Source of the DNA: Circinella umbellata
Lineage: Eukaryota; Mucoromycota; Mucoromycetes; Mucorales; Lichtheimiaceae
Direction: 5' to 3'
Assembly: GCA_025093555.1 (NCBI GenBank)
Contig: JAIWNF010000025.1
Location: 496,001-560,000 of the forward strand
DNA: 64,000 bases
Below, piece by piece: positions 1-10,162 of this stretch (the stretch's first letter is position 1; every line of letters starts with the position of its first letter). A program made the translations under genes and the position numbers. Below the pieces are notes generated by a model. It was not told where the DNA came from, did not search any database, and worked only from the letters and a program-made list of their open reading frames with translations.

Positions 1-2
1 CA

Positions 3-1092
3 GATAATATGTTACTTACTTTTGATACAAAAATTGAATTTTGATATGAATTTAAAATAAGTATGCAAAAATGTAATAATAAAAAAGAACCAAATTATTT
101 TCAAGAAAAAGTATATATGAGAAGAAAATATTATAATATATTATTAACACCTTTTGAAGATTTATATCAATACTTTGTTGATGAGAATAAAGCAATAGAT
201 AATAATTTTCAATATCAATATATTACAGAAAATAGAGAAATGTGAACATTGTAATAATAAGATGGCATATTATAAAAAGTTAAAATATTATAAATGTGTA
301 AATTATCACTGTAGACAATCAGTTTCAATATTTAAAAATACTATATTTTATAAATCAAATTTACCAACTCATAAAATTTTACATATTCTATATGAGTTTC
401 TAAAAAAATCACCTCAAAATAGTGTTGCTGTTTCATTAAAGGTAACAGCTGTTACTATTAGCTATTATTATAACATGTTCAGAAAGTTGATAGTAAATGA
501 TACATTAAGAAATATAAAAAATGAAATACTTAGAGGAGAAGATAAAGAAGTTGAAATTGATGAATCTTTATTTAATAAAAGAAAATATAACAAAGAAAAT
601 ATAAAGCTAATAGGGTATGGGTATTAGGTGGGGTAGAAAGAAATACAAAAAAAGTATTTACAATACCAGTAGAAAAACGTGATGAAGAAACATTATTAAA
701 AAATATTAAAAAGTATGTTAGGCCTAATACCAAAATAATAACTGATTGTTGGAAAGGATATATTAAGCTTAAAGAAAATGGTTATCAACATGAAACTGTA
801 AATCATAAGAATTCTTTTTAAAGATCCTACTTCAAAAGCATGTACAAATACAATTGAAAGTACTTGGAATGGCTATAAACTCAGTATTAAGCCACAATAT
901 AGAGCAAGAAAGCTTTTATATAATCATTTACTAGAATGTCAATGGAGAAAAAAGTATTATAATTATGATATTTGGAATAAACTATTAGAAGTAATTAGGA
1001 TAGAAAATAATAAGATGTCCAAAAAATATAGGGTAGTACATAAGAATGCTTTATTTAATAAATTAGATTTTACTCCAACAATTTTAATCTAA
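3..1092 (+). pseudogene. Decayed Merlin/IS1016-like (IS1595 superfamily) DDE transposase
   Basis: Cut-and-paste DNA transposase. Four overlapping frame segments join into one protein: 63-about 240, about 241-615, 615-821 and 820-1092. An N-terminal zinc finger is visible only after the first frame change (CEHC at 241-252, then YKCVNYHCRQS), followed by the helical region and a DDE core: first Asp in VEIDESLF, WVLGGVER, second Asp in ITDCWKGY, then a final Glu in NTIESTWNGYK. This order is characteristic of Merlin elements in eukaryotes and bacterial IS1016. The three frameshifts lie in A- or T-rich runs or near 613, so the copy cannot make the full protein. The segment may start before the window, since the frame is open to position 3 except for one TGA. 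The coding region is far more A-rich than the host genes downstream. Family confidence is high; terminal repeats were not found. Confidence 0.75.
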
Positions 1093-1189
1093 AAATGATT
1101 TAAATATTGTCTAGTACTACATATAAATTATAAAAAAACTAAATATAATATCTAATAATAAGAAATATATTATCATATACATAATAAAA

Positions 1190-1498
1190 ATGGAAGAAAA
1201 TCCATTTTTGAATCAAAGTTTTTTAAAGGATATCAAAAGAAGTTTTGTCCCAACTAAGCTATTTAATCAAAATAAGTACAACTTTAATATTGTAGATGTT
1301 AATTTTAAAGTAAAAAAAGATAATATTACATGTATAATGATAAAGTTAGATTCTGGTAAAAAAATATGAACATGTATACAGTATATATTAGAAAATAATA
1401 AGGATTATAATAAAAATAATAATATTATTGGTGAAGATATTGAAATGAAATATAATCTTAAAAATTATGTATATATACTAAAATTTAAAAATAAATAG
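1190..1498 (+). pseudogene. Small AT-rich ORF with one internal TGA, companion of the Merlin copy
   Basis: ATG at 1190 opens a frame of 102 codons ending in TAG at 1496, broken only by TGA at 1367-1369 (codon 60). The product would begin MEENPFLNQSFLKD and is rich in Asn, Lys and Ile. Composition matches the adjacent transposase rather than the host genes, so it probably belongs to the same foreign or transposon-derived segment. The family is not recognised; a small single-strand nucleic-acid binding fold is a guess I cannot support. The TGA could be a simple nonsense mutation. Confidence 0.35.
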
Positions 1499-2941
1499 CT
1501 GTAATGTTTTTTTATATTTAATTTTAAAATGACTAATCTATTTTATACAATTATATGTCGAATTTAAAATTTAAAAGTAAAAAAATTATAAATATTATAT
1601 AATCTTTATGATATGTATGTTAAAGTATAATGTAACTGAAAATTTTGTTATCAGTGAAAAAGACCATGCTAAATGTCATTTCAAGAATCACCACCAGCAA
1701 CATCCTTGGCCAACCTAATAATGCTCCCTTGCCTTATTCGATCTCGTTGTCATCATCAAAAGCATCTTCATCAAAAACATCCTCAAAAAGTTCTTCCTCT
1801 ACTTTAAATGCAGCAAAGAAGCAATATACATCGTCAACCTCAGTATCTCTATAATCTTCATCAAATTTATAATAAAGCAAGATATCACAGCTTGGAAAAA
1901 TCCTCCTTATATATCCTTTTATTTCTTCTCTCTTCCAGCGCATATATATACCCTTTCATTTCTTCTTTCTTCTCTCTCATTTATGTATTATTTTAATTCA
2001 TCTCTCTTCTTCTTTCATATGCATATATTTCTATTTCTTCTCTCTTACCTCCTATTCACTATTCATTCTACAATAACATTTTTCACTACAAGTTTGTTTA
2101 CAATCGGTACATTTTAATCATTTTTTGATAAACAAGGTGGCTTAATAAAAACCTTCATTACATCCTCAGACATCATATCCTGTCATTAACAACAGGAGGA
2201 TAGGATCTGGATTTGATACCTGGGAACAACTTTTTAATTTGATGTATATATTTCCATTCTCTATCTTCCTCTTACTGTCGTATGGCACACGTCAATCCTT
2301 CATCTCAGATAATTAAAATATAAACTATATGTAAAAAACAATAAAATAATCTTACATCGGTTGCTTTCTAAATACACAAATAATAATTCTACCACAATAA
2401 CACTTTATATACAATATACAAATATAATAATCAAACATAATTTATTTATTCACAATCACATAATACACAATTTAACATCATATAACATTATCTACAAATA
2501 CAGGAAAATACACATCTAAAACATATATATATAAAACTTACTTGTAATAGAAATAATTATAATATATCTTTTTATCTTAATATTATTTTCATATAATAAA
2601 ACACCTGAAAGATTCTCACAAGACTTATTCTGTTATCATTTTATACTTACCTTATTTTCCTGTTAAATTCATATCCATAAATACCACACTTACCCCTTAA
2701 AGCATACAGTAATAATAACTCGATTTATTTTTTTTGGTAAGAAATTGAAAATGTCCGCCAATCAACGGGCTCAAAAGCTTCAAAAAGTTACCAAAAATGG
2801 AAGGTAACGACGAAGGAATACTGAAGTCGAGTTATAAATACTGGGGATTTAGCTGGTACAAGACCAGTAAAATTAACTTTTTGTATAATAAAAAAGTTAT
2901 GAATACTGGAACTTTATATTTTGAGTTATAAATACTGAATT
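1499..2941. other. Intergenic AT-rich spacer with weak coding relic
   Basis: No intact gene is seen. On the minus strand, 1734-1943 gives an acidic stretch (FEDVFDEDAFDDDNE) that after a frame change at about 1735 would continue IRQGSIIRLAKDVAGGDS to a stop, which could be the end of a decayed gene. TTCTCTCTT-type pyrimidine repeats cover 1920-2060. Near-identical 13-15 base repeats (GAGTTATAAATACTG) lie at 2829, 2896 and 2923, just before the recombinase gene. Confidence 0.4.
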
Positions 2942-3001
2942 GTGAAGGGTTTGAGACTATATTACACATTGCTCTTATTTTTTTTCTCAATTATTTTTAC
3001 G

Positions 3002-4525
3002 ATGAATCATTCTAATAACACTTCTCAAAACCAACTCGCCAAGCGTGGCCGAGGCCGTCCGAGAAAAATTGTTCAGGAACAAAATCTTGCAACATCTGCC
3101 GGATCAAGCAGTCAATCTTCTGGCGATCTGCCAGTTAATCTTTCCATTCCTCATCCTTCGAGTGAATTGGATGAGATTGATCTTGGTCTTGATTTCTTAA
3201 ATAGAAACAAAAGGCCAACTACGACTTTGGCTTATAAACAGCCACTAGTCCAGTGGAAGGTAGTCTATTTTGCCTTTTCATTTTGGGAGTTGCTACAAAC
3301 ACCCTAGTTTTTATTGTTTTTTCCGGGGTTAAGCAATAATTTGACATGTATTTGTATGCACTTTATATGGAATTACTATATGGTCATATATCTATCAGTA
3401 TTTTCGATCATCACGTGTATAAGTCATATAAATTCTACAGCTTAACTCTAAATATGATGTTATAAATGATTATTGTTTGAGCTTATTGAGAAATTTGTTT
3501 TCGCATCTTGTCAATAAACTGTATGGGTGGGGTTTCCATAGCAACTCCCTTCTTTCTTATATATATATATATATATCTCGGAATGTAACAGTTGCTTACT
3601 TTATTTGTAATTGTAAATTATAGCAATTCTGCGATGAAAATCGTTCAAAGTACAACACTGATCAGGAGCACCCATATACTGTGGGTCCTCCTGAATTGGT
3701 GGTCGCATTTTTCTCTGAATTTGTGTTTAAACGCAAATTCAGCAAAAATGTGCCAATCGGTACAGATGTGAGAACACAAATATATGCCAGAGATACAAAT
3801 AATGATTCAGAAGATTTGACTACCACTTTACCTCAATGTAATGTTTCTGCATTTTTTCAATAGTAGTATTGTTACAGTTGTAATATGTATATATAACTTA
3901 ACTTTTGCTTTATGCTCTATTTTATAGTGACGGATGCAGCTCGTCTGAGTAACGATGGGAAATCAAAGGTTCTTGAAGTTCCTTTGAGTTATGAAGCAGT
4001 GAACCAGTATCGGAAGGCACTGTTATTCTTGTACGAGTTCCAATGCCAGCGACGTGCAGTTTCTTGGCCGTCACCAAATGACAATAAAAACCTGGCTTTG
4101 TTACTCAAGCAGTACAGGAATAATCTTGTTTATGACCAAGTCGTAACAAACGCTGACCGTGCTGCTCACTGCGTCATCCGGGACTCCTACAAGCCTGGCG
4201 ACTTGATTCGGATGATGAAGCAACTCTGGTTGTCAAGCAGTAAGAAAAGTCTACGAGAAATGTTCTCGATCGCTGCTCGACACCATTTGCTACTTCGGGA
4301 TCAGGACATCAGAGGTCTCAATTTCTCTGATTGTTTCTGTACAGTCATTCCGAAGCAGCAACATCGAGGAACACAACAAGCGTTAGCCTTAGTGTTTTGC
4401 TTAGACAAAGGGAAAACATTGAGAGAAGGCGAGGTGAAATTCGGCTGTGGGATTAGACATGAAAAATGTTTTCAGGTGCCCTGTTAGTGCATTTGCATTT
4501 TATATGTTCAGTTTGCTTCAGGTAA
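3002..4525 (+). pseudogene. Crypton/Ndc10-like tyrosine recombinase, frameshifted and truncated
   Basis: DNA-binding recombinase-type protein of the Ndc10 domain-2/Crypton class. Exon 1 (start ATG 3002, or 2942 in the same frame, to 3259) has an AT-hook KRGRGRPRK. Exon 2 (3624-3837) opens QFCDENRS and carries the helical core-binding domain. Exon 3 (3928-about 4460) carries the catalytic-domain start: LLLRDQDIRGLNF with the box A Arg, then GKTLREGEVKF. Exon phases join (AAG/GTAGTC...TAG; T/GTAATG...TAG/TG). At about 4460 one extra base in AGACATGAAAAATG breaks the frame; the other frame continues KNVFRCPVSAFAFYMFSLLQ to a GTAATA donor at 4521. The remaining catalytic part (HxxR and Tyr) is not found downstream. 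Either it was lost or it lies in exons I cannot see. A domesticated gene is possible, but the frameshift and missing 3' part argue for a relic. Confidence 0.65.
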
Positions 4526-5481
4526 TATGTTCATATGTAAAATGTAGGGATATTACAATGGAAACATTGATGTTTCTTAACTCTATCATCGATGCTTTTG
4601 ATGACACAGCAATGATCAATTCATATTTAAAAGCACTTTTTCTATTTAAATTGATTGCTAAGAATAATTTAGCGTGCATCTTCTAGGTTATATGATTTTA
4701 CTTGGTATTGTTTTATTTCTTATTATTGATGAATATCACCATATTACCATATTTACATCGTAGTAGTAGCATCTTAGTTTTCGATATCAAACATTAAAAT
4801 ATTATGAAAATATTATTTTAGAAGTTTAACAAGAGATTCAAAGTATCATGATTCGTTAGTAATGCCGAGACTACTTCTAACTACGTTAATCGTTATCGTT
4901 AATTCTTTTTATTTTAAAAAAAAAATTGTTATATAAATTATATCATTTAAATTAATTATTTTATTGATAAAATAAATAAGCAACAATTCATATACATATT
5001 TCTCCAGCTTAAATTTATGTGTTTTTTGACCGAGATGTGACTACAATTGACAGAATGTTTAGAACCCATGATACTAATCTATGGATCTAAAGTAATAATA
5101 AGATAATATTTATGATTTAATTGGTCCATAGCCATCAGCTACCAGTATCACTTGCGTCATAACTACAATATCATTAAATAATTGTGTAAGAAAGCAATGG
5201 TTCTCATTGTCTTTTTTTTTACATGTCAAAATATAATCTGGCGGGTTCCTTTCAATTTGTTTATGGTAAGTTATATTATATCATAGTGGAGATAATTGTG
5301 AATGGACTACTACTATTAATAGTAGTATGAATATGTATTGATAACACTTCATTTATTAACTTACTATCATTTCATACCATTTTTTATTTTATTTTTCTTA
5401 TACATATTATAGCATTTTGATTGGATCCCGTTAGATTAGAAAATTTTGATTTGTAAATTAAATTGAAAATAAATACCGTTA
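4526..5481. other. Intergenic spacer, no gene seen
   Basis: AT-rich sequence downstream of the recombinase relic. The frame continuing through 4686 after the probable splice donor has no recognisable motif. Nothing else is supported before the Tc1/mariner element. Confidence 0.4.
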
Positions 5482-7040
5482 CAGTACTCCCACTGTCAAT
5501 GGACATTTTTTTTTGAACATATTGAAACCTCAGTTGGTCACTTTCTAAAAATTCATTTGGTCATTTTTATAAAATAATTTGATCGCTTTATTTTTTTATG
5601 AGTAAATCTACATAGGAATCTTGTTTCTACAATTTTTAAACTTATTTACTGAATGCTGACTTATATTTTGAAGGTGAGCAATAGGTACTTCTTCACTAGC
5701 TTCAATGATTCTTGAGGTGAGCGTTTCTACATCACCAGGCTTACTGCGTTTAACCTTTGCTTTTGTAAGGGCCCAGAATCGTTCAATTGGATTTAACTCG
5801 GGTGAGTATGGTGGAAGATACACTGGCGTGTAACCTCGCATTATGATTACGGGGTCAATCATTTCAGGAACATGGATAGGCGCATTATCCATAACGATGA
5901 AACACCCTTTCATTTCTAGGAATTCATCCATAATGTCCATGATATCGCTAATGAACCGGAGATAGTGTTCATCTATGGTACCCTTAAGAACAGATAACCT
6001 ATCTTTAGGTGCCGTTCTTTTTTTAGCCCCTACAACTTTTCTTCTCTTTAGGTTGCCAGTTTCTCTCAAGCTTAAACTTACAACACCCACGGCTGAGATT
6101 GCACCTAAGACGCTATGCGAAGTAGCTTTCCTAGAAGGAGTAGTTTCAATAGCTTGTTTACCACGTGGTGCCCAACCACGACTACGACGCATATTGATAT
6201 CCAATCCAGACTCATCTCCAAAAATGCAGTTGCCAAGATAGTCGATACCATTCGTAGCCCATGTATCAACCCAGTCTGCCCGTGCTTTAAGAGTTTCCTC
6301 TTTGTTTCTACTAACAGGATGTCAGCTTACAGTTTTGATGCTGAAATTACACTCTTCCTTCATAAACTAGGCAACCCTTGATTTTTTTTTATTTGCAAGT
6401 TGCCGAAGCTTGTAGTCAAACTTTCTATAGCATCCTGAATTGTTGCCGTTGGATCTTCATCTAAAAAATCGACAAGGTGAGTCTTATGGACATCATTCAG
6501 CTGGCTAGCTGGTCTTCCGGGGGTCTTATTTGTCATTTTTGTCGGAATCTTTCGTTCAGGATCACCAGCTTGTGCGCTTTTCCATTTGCGAGCAGTGTGG
6601 TAATTGACATTAGCTGCAATAACTGCTTGCTTTGGCTTCATCAACTTGTCCTTCAAAAATAGAAATAACGTCTACGATCTTCATCTGTATAGACGTTATA
6701 TTCAAGAGATCTTTCTTTCTTTGGTGGTACCTCTTCCATTTCAATATCTTCAGAAGTTGCTGTCTCGATTTGAACATGCTTTTTGACATACTTTTTAAGG
6801 TCTGTCAATCTTTTTAAACGAAACGACTTCTCTTCAACATAAGAAGATGCTTCTTGACCCTGTTCATTAAAAAGAATACCAGCGCCACCTTCGAAAGACA
6901 TAAACATGCTCATTTTAATCGCTATTTGAGAATAACGTAAAAGAGATGACCGAATGAATTTTATAAAAAGTGACCAAATGAATTTTTAGAAGTGACCAAT
7001 TGGTTTTCAAACAAATAACCAACTGACAGTGGAAGTACTG
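5482..7040 (-). mobile_element. Full-length Tc1/mariner-type transposon with about 100 bp TIRs and TA duplication
   Basis: A 1559-bp element. The left end reads TA then CAGTACTCCCACTGTCA from 5482; the right end, reverse-complemented from 7040, reads CAGTACTTCCACTGTCA, with TA at 7041-7042. Similarity between the two ends extends about 100 bp inward, including TTGGTCACTT and AAAATTCATTTGGTCA on both sides. TA flanks and a DD34E transposase inside identify the Tc1/mariner superfamily. The transposase is broken, so the copy is non-autonomous, but its ends are well preserved and could still be mobilised by an active relative. Confidence 0.9.
5608..6913 (-). pseudogene. Tc1/mariner DD34E transposase, inactivated
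   Basis: Reads on the minus strand from ATG at 6913. The N-terminal part (to 6653) reaches a stop; the next frame (6656-6360) holds the helix-turn-helix (QAVIAANVNYHTARKW, then PGRPASQLNDVHK). The catalytic part runs to the stop at 5608: first Asp in FGDESGLDINMRRSRGW, second in IVMDNAPIHVPEM, Glu in LPPYSPELNPIERFW, with 34 residues between the second Asp and the Glu (DD34E). Between about 6385 and 6300 the coding path needs a frame change in the A-run and passes a TAG and a TGA (after FSIKTVS), so the gene is dead. It lies wholly inside the inverted repeats at 5482-7040. Confidence 0.85.
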
Positions 7041-7042
7041 TA

Positions 7043-7637
7043 TTGTGAAACAATATAGTAATCTCAAAATAACCCAGAAAGTGATCGACAGAAACCTTAT
7101 CTTTATATTAATAGTAATATAAAAGCATAACTATTACAATTTTATTTTTAGAGCTTGAGCTTGGGTTTAAGTTGTGTATTCTTTTGTTTTTTATAGATTT
7201 CTGTTCGCAAAAGGACGAAAAATAAAATTAAGGGGAGGATATTTAAGAGCATGGTAATAAAAAATGTATAAGAGAAAAAGAATAAGAAGCTGTACACATA
7301 AAAAGGAAAAAACAAAAACAAAAAGAAGAAATCGTGTTTTGGTTTGTGTGTGAGATATTTGGAGGAGAGAAATTTGAAGAAGGAATGGCACAAAGGAATA
7401 AAAAATAACCGAGTTAATAGTTTGTGTATATATGTGGCTGGATTTTTATAGAGAGGGTAAATGAAAAAATGACGCGTCAGGTTATTTAAGAAGGGAAATA
7501 AAGAATAATGTGGCATATAGATATAAAAAAAAATTGGGCAAGGAAGGAAAGAAAAAGAAAGTATAAAAGAGGAATTGAAAGAAAAGGGAATGGAGAAAGG
7601 GGTCTTTTTTTTAAAAAATATATTTTTCTGTTAGTAA
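7043..7637. other. 3' spacer of the RGS gene
   Basis: Purine-rich on the plus strand and AT-rich. The open frame on the minus strand at 7148-7516 is a run of Phe, Leu and Tyr typical of polypyrimidine DNA and is not a gene. Confidence 0.4.
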
Positions 7638-10162
7638 TTAGTAGTCTTGTGAAGTTGCACGACTTGGAGATAAATAATGACGCTGATCGATTGAATTTCG
7701 ACGTGCCGCTGAAGTAGGTGAAGTAGTAGTTAAATCTCGATACTTATCGGTCTTGATAAATTTGGGTACAGAATCTTGAGCCATGATACGACAGATATGT
7801 TCATTAACACGGTCATATAATCGTAGTAAAGCACGAAGACACTGATTCGTATGGCCATTTACTACGACTGTAACTTGTTGCTGATTTGGTTGAAAAGCAT
7901 TGGCAACAAACGGAACACTACCTTGATTATGACGGTGTTGTTGTTGCTCATCACCTGAGTAGACTGTGAAATTGTTTGCAACATAGGAAATAATCTCTTG
8001 ACGTAGGGCATGGTCGATATTGACCTCAAGACGTGCATCAGGAGCAATATAAGTGTCATAAATAGCATAAGCGTCGCGTAGTAATTCACGAGGGGACACA
8101 TTACCGCGTTTACATTTCTTCCGAATGTTGTAATAATCTACCCAAATATTGACGTTCTCCTCACAAAACTGCGATTTCACAAAATCGCGAAAATACATTC
8201 GTATCAGTGGGTCTTCCAAAATTTGTCGTAATTTTGCCCAATGTGAGTTTGGATCCAAGGACACGGAATCATCTAAAGGCGCTGAAGTGATAAAATCCGT
8301 TTCTGTAGTATTTTGATGAATGTTGGAAACGGTGTTATTATATATTAGGCTGGAAGGTCGAGATGTATTATTACTAGTAGAAGATGTGGTACCTGGTGAT
8401 GGATCATCAAATGGGTTACTGTTATCATTACTAGATGACCTTGTACGTTCCATATTCACATTTCCTGTAGATCGAAGTTGCAAAAGCTTTTCTGTAACTT
8501 CATCTATATCTGTCATTTGTTTTGGAGGTCGTATTTGTCTACTACCTTCTTCTACTGCGTCTTTTCCCATGGGCATTGCAAATTCCAAACCTTCTGACCC
8601 ATCCAATGCGTTCGGGCCGATTTCAGTGCTACTAGCACATGAAGAAACCATATCTTCACTTTCAGCAGAATAAGTTGAAGAAGCAGTCGATGGCGATGTA
8701 GATGAAGAAGAATGTGAAACACCATCGGTAACAGAAGGCGACGGAGTCATATTCTGTTGCTGGGGTTTCTTTTTCGATGAAGGAATCGATGTGGGTACTG
8801 AAGGATGAGGTGGTGGTTTTTCGATCTGTCGAAGTCTCACTGCAAGGCCACGTTGCTTGAGAAGAACAATATCATAATTGTCTTCTACTTTGGCTAGGAG
8901 TTCCTTGTCGATAGGTTTATCCCATCCCAATACAGATCTCCCTCGGGAAGTGACATGGTACACTGTGCCACGACCCATTTTGAATAAAACTGTGTCATCG
9001 CGAGCACTATTATCTCTATCAGATCTATCGATAACTTGAGCAATCCAACCATACAGAACAAATTCAGCAGCAACCATTTCAGCTTCTTCCCGTGTCACTG
9101 TAGTAGTAAATTCACTGATCCATTCGAATGCTTGATACCCATAAAATGCGTACTGAAACTCTTCCAAATTCTTTTTATCGATACCTAATAATTAAAAATT
9201 AATTCAAGATTACAATATTAAATTTGCACATTGCATACCCATGTACACACGCATGTATATGTATATATCCACGATGCGCTCTCTCTCTGTTTAGTTTATT
9301 ATTAGTTATGGTATTATTACCTCCTGCATCATCTGCTAATAACGATTCCATTGGCAAATACGCCATCATTGTCTATAAAGATATATATTACACACAGTGA
9401 AATTGTACAACCATGAGTCGCGGCTAATTAACCTTTCCGAAAACTTGGGTTTTTCCGTGCAGATGTACCATAAACTCTCTTCTACAAACATTTCAGATTT
9501 TTTAACCTTACCTTGAAAGCTAAAGTCATATTAGGTCTAGCAAATGCCAGCTGATCATCATGCTGAGGTAATCGTTCCAAATTAACAATAGGAAAAGAAT
9601 CAATAGTACTTAATGCCTTTTCCATTTGTTTAATAGAGACTTGCGCACGCTTACTAAAATCAATGATGGTATGCTTGCCTTTAGGAGATAAGATATAAAT
9701 GGCTTTGTCCTTTAAAGTATGATTGGTTGGATCTACGGCATTTTCCAATAAACGAGAAGTACAAAAATGGCGAGATAATGTTCTAGCCATATCAGGCGAC
9801 ATTGTAAAAGTAGTTGTTGTTCTTGTCGCAATTAATCTTGTTGCATCGTTTGGATCTGGAGTTTTCATAACATGGGTAAACTGTAAATGGCCCAATACTT
9901 CAATAGCTTCCAAAAAAACAAAGCTTGCAGGGATAGTTCGGAAGCGATATCGATGATCCCGTAGACCATGCTGTATGACTAGTGCAGCAAATAAATCGTT
10001 CAAATCCTGAAAATCATTATTATAACGTAAGTTATTACTTTTTTTAATTTTAATCTCTATACTATCGTAACCCCCCTTCCGTTTTCTTACCTGACAATAA
10101 GGTCTGCCACCTTTAGTGACTCTCATTAAGGTTGTATAGGTCGAAAGTGAACTGCCGGTCAT
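7638..10162 (-). CDS. SST2: Regulator of G-protein signalling with DEP domain (Sst2/FlbA type)
   Basis: GTPase-activating protein for heterotrimeric G-alpha subunits; in fungi Sst2/FlbA desensitises pheromone or growth signalling at the plasma membrane. Four exons: 10162-10091, 10006-9512, 9372-9321 and 9184-7638, with GTAAG or GTAAT donors and all phases joining; about 721 residues. Residues about 25-190 are the fungal DEP-related region (FAALVIQHGLRDHRYRFRT ... LKDKAIYILSPKGKHTI). Residues about 205-300 are a DEP domain (FYGYQAFEWISEF ... VLYGWIAQV). A low-complexity Ser/Thr linker follows. The RGS domain is about 521-683 (HWAKLRQILEDPLIRMYF, FCEENVNIWVDYY, then LRALLRLYDRVNE). Inside the RGS domain a Gln-rich insert (DEQQQHRHNQ and after) lengthens the loop. 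The start codon begins a small exon, MTGSSLSTYTTLMRVTKGG. Stop is TAA. Confidence 0.9.

Noticed and set aside
1..1640. Mitochondrial origin of the AT-rich left end
   Set aside because: It codes a DDE transposase with TGG for Trp, no mitochondrial gene is present, and it is continuous with nuclear transposon relics.
7148..7516. Minus-strand hydrophobic frame that could pass for a membrane protein
   Set aside because: Phe/Leu/Tyr strings follow directly from purine-rich plus-strand DNA, in the 3' region of the RGS gene.
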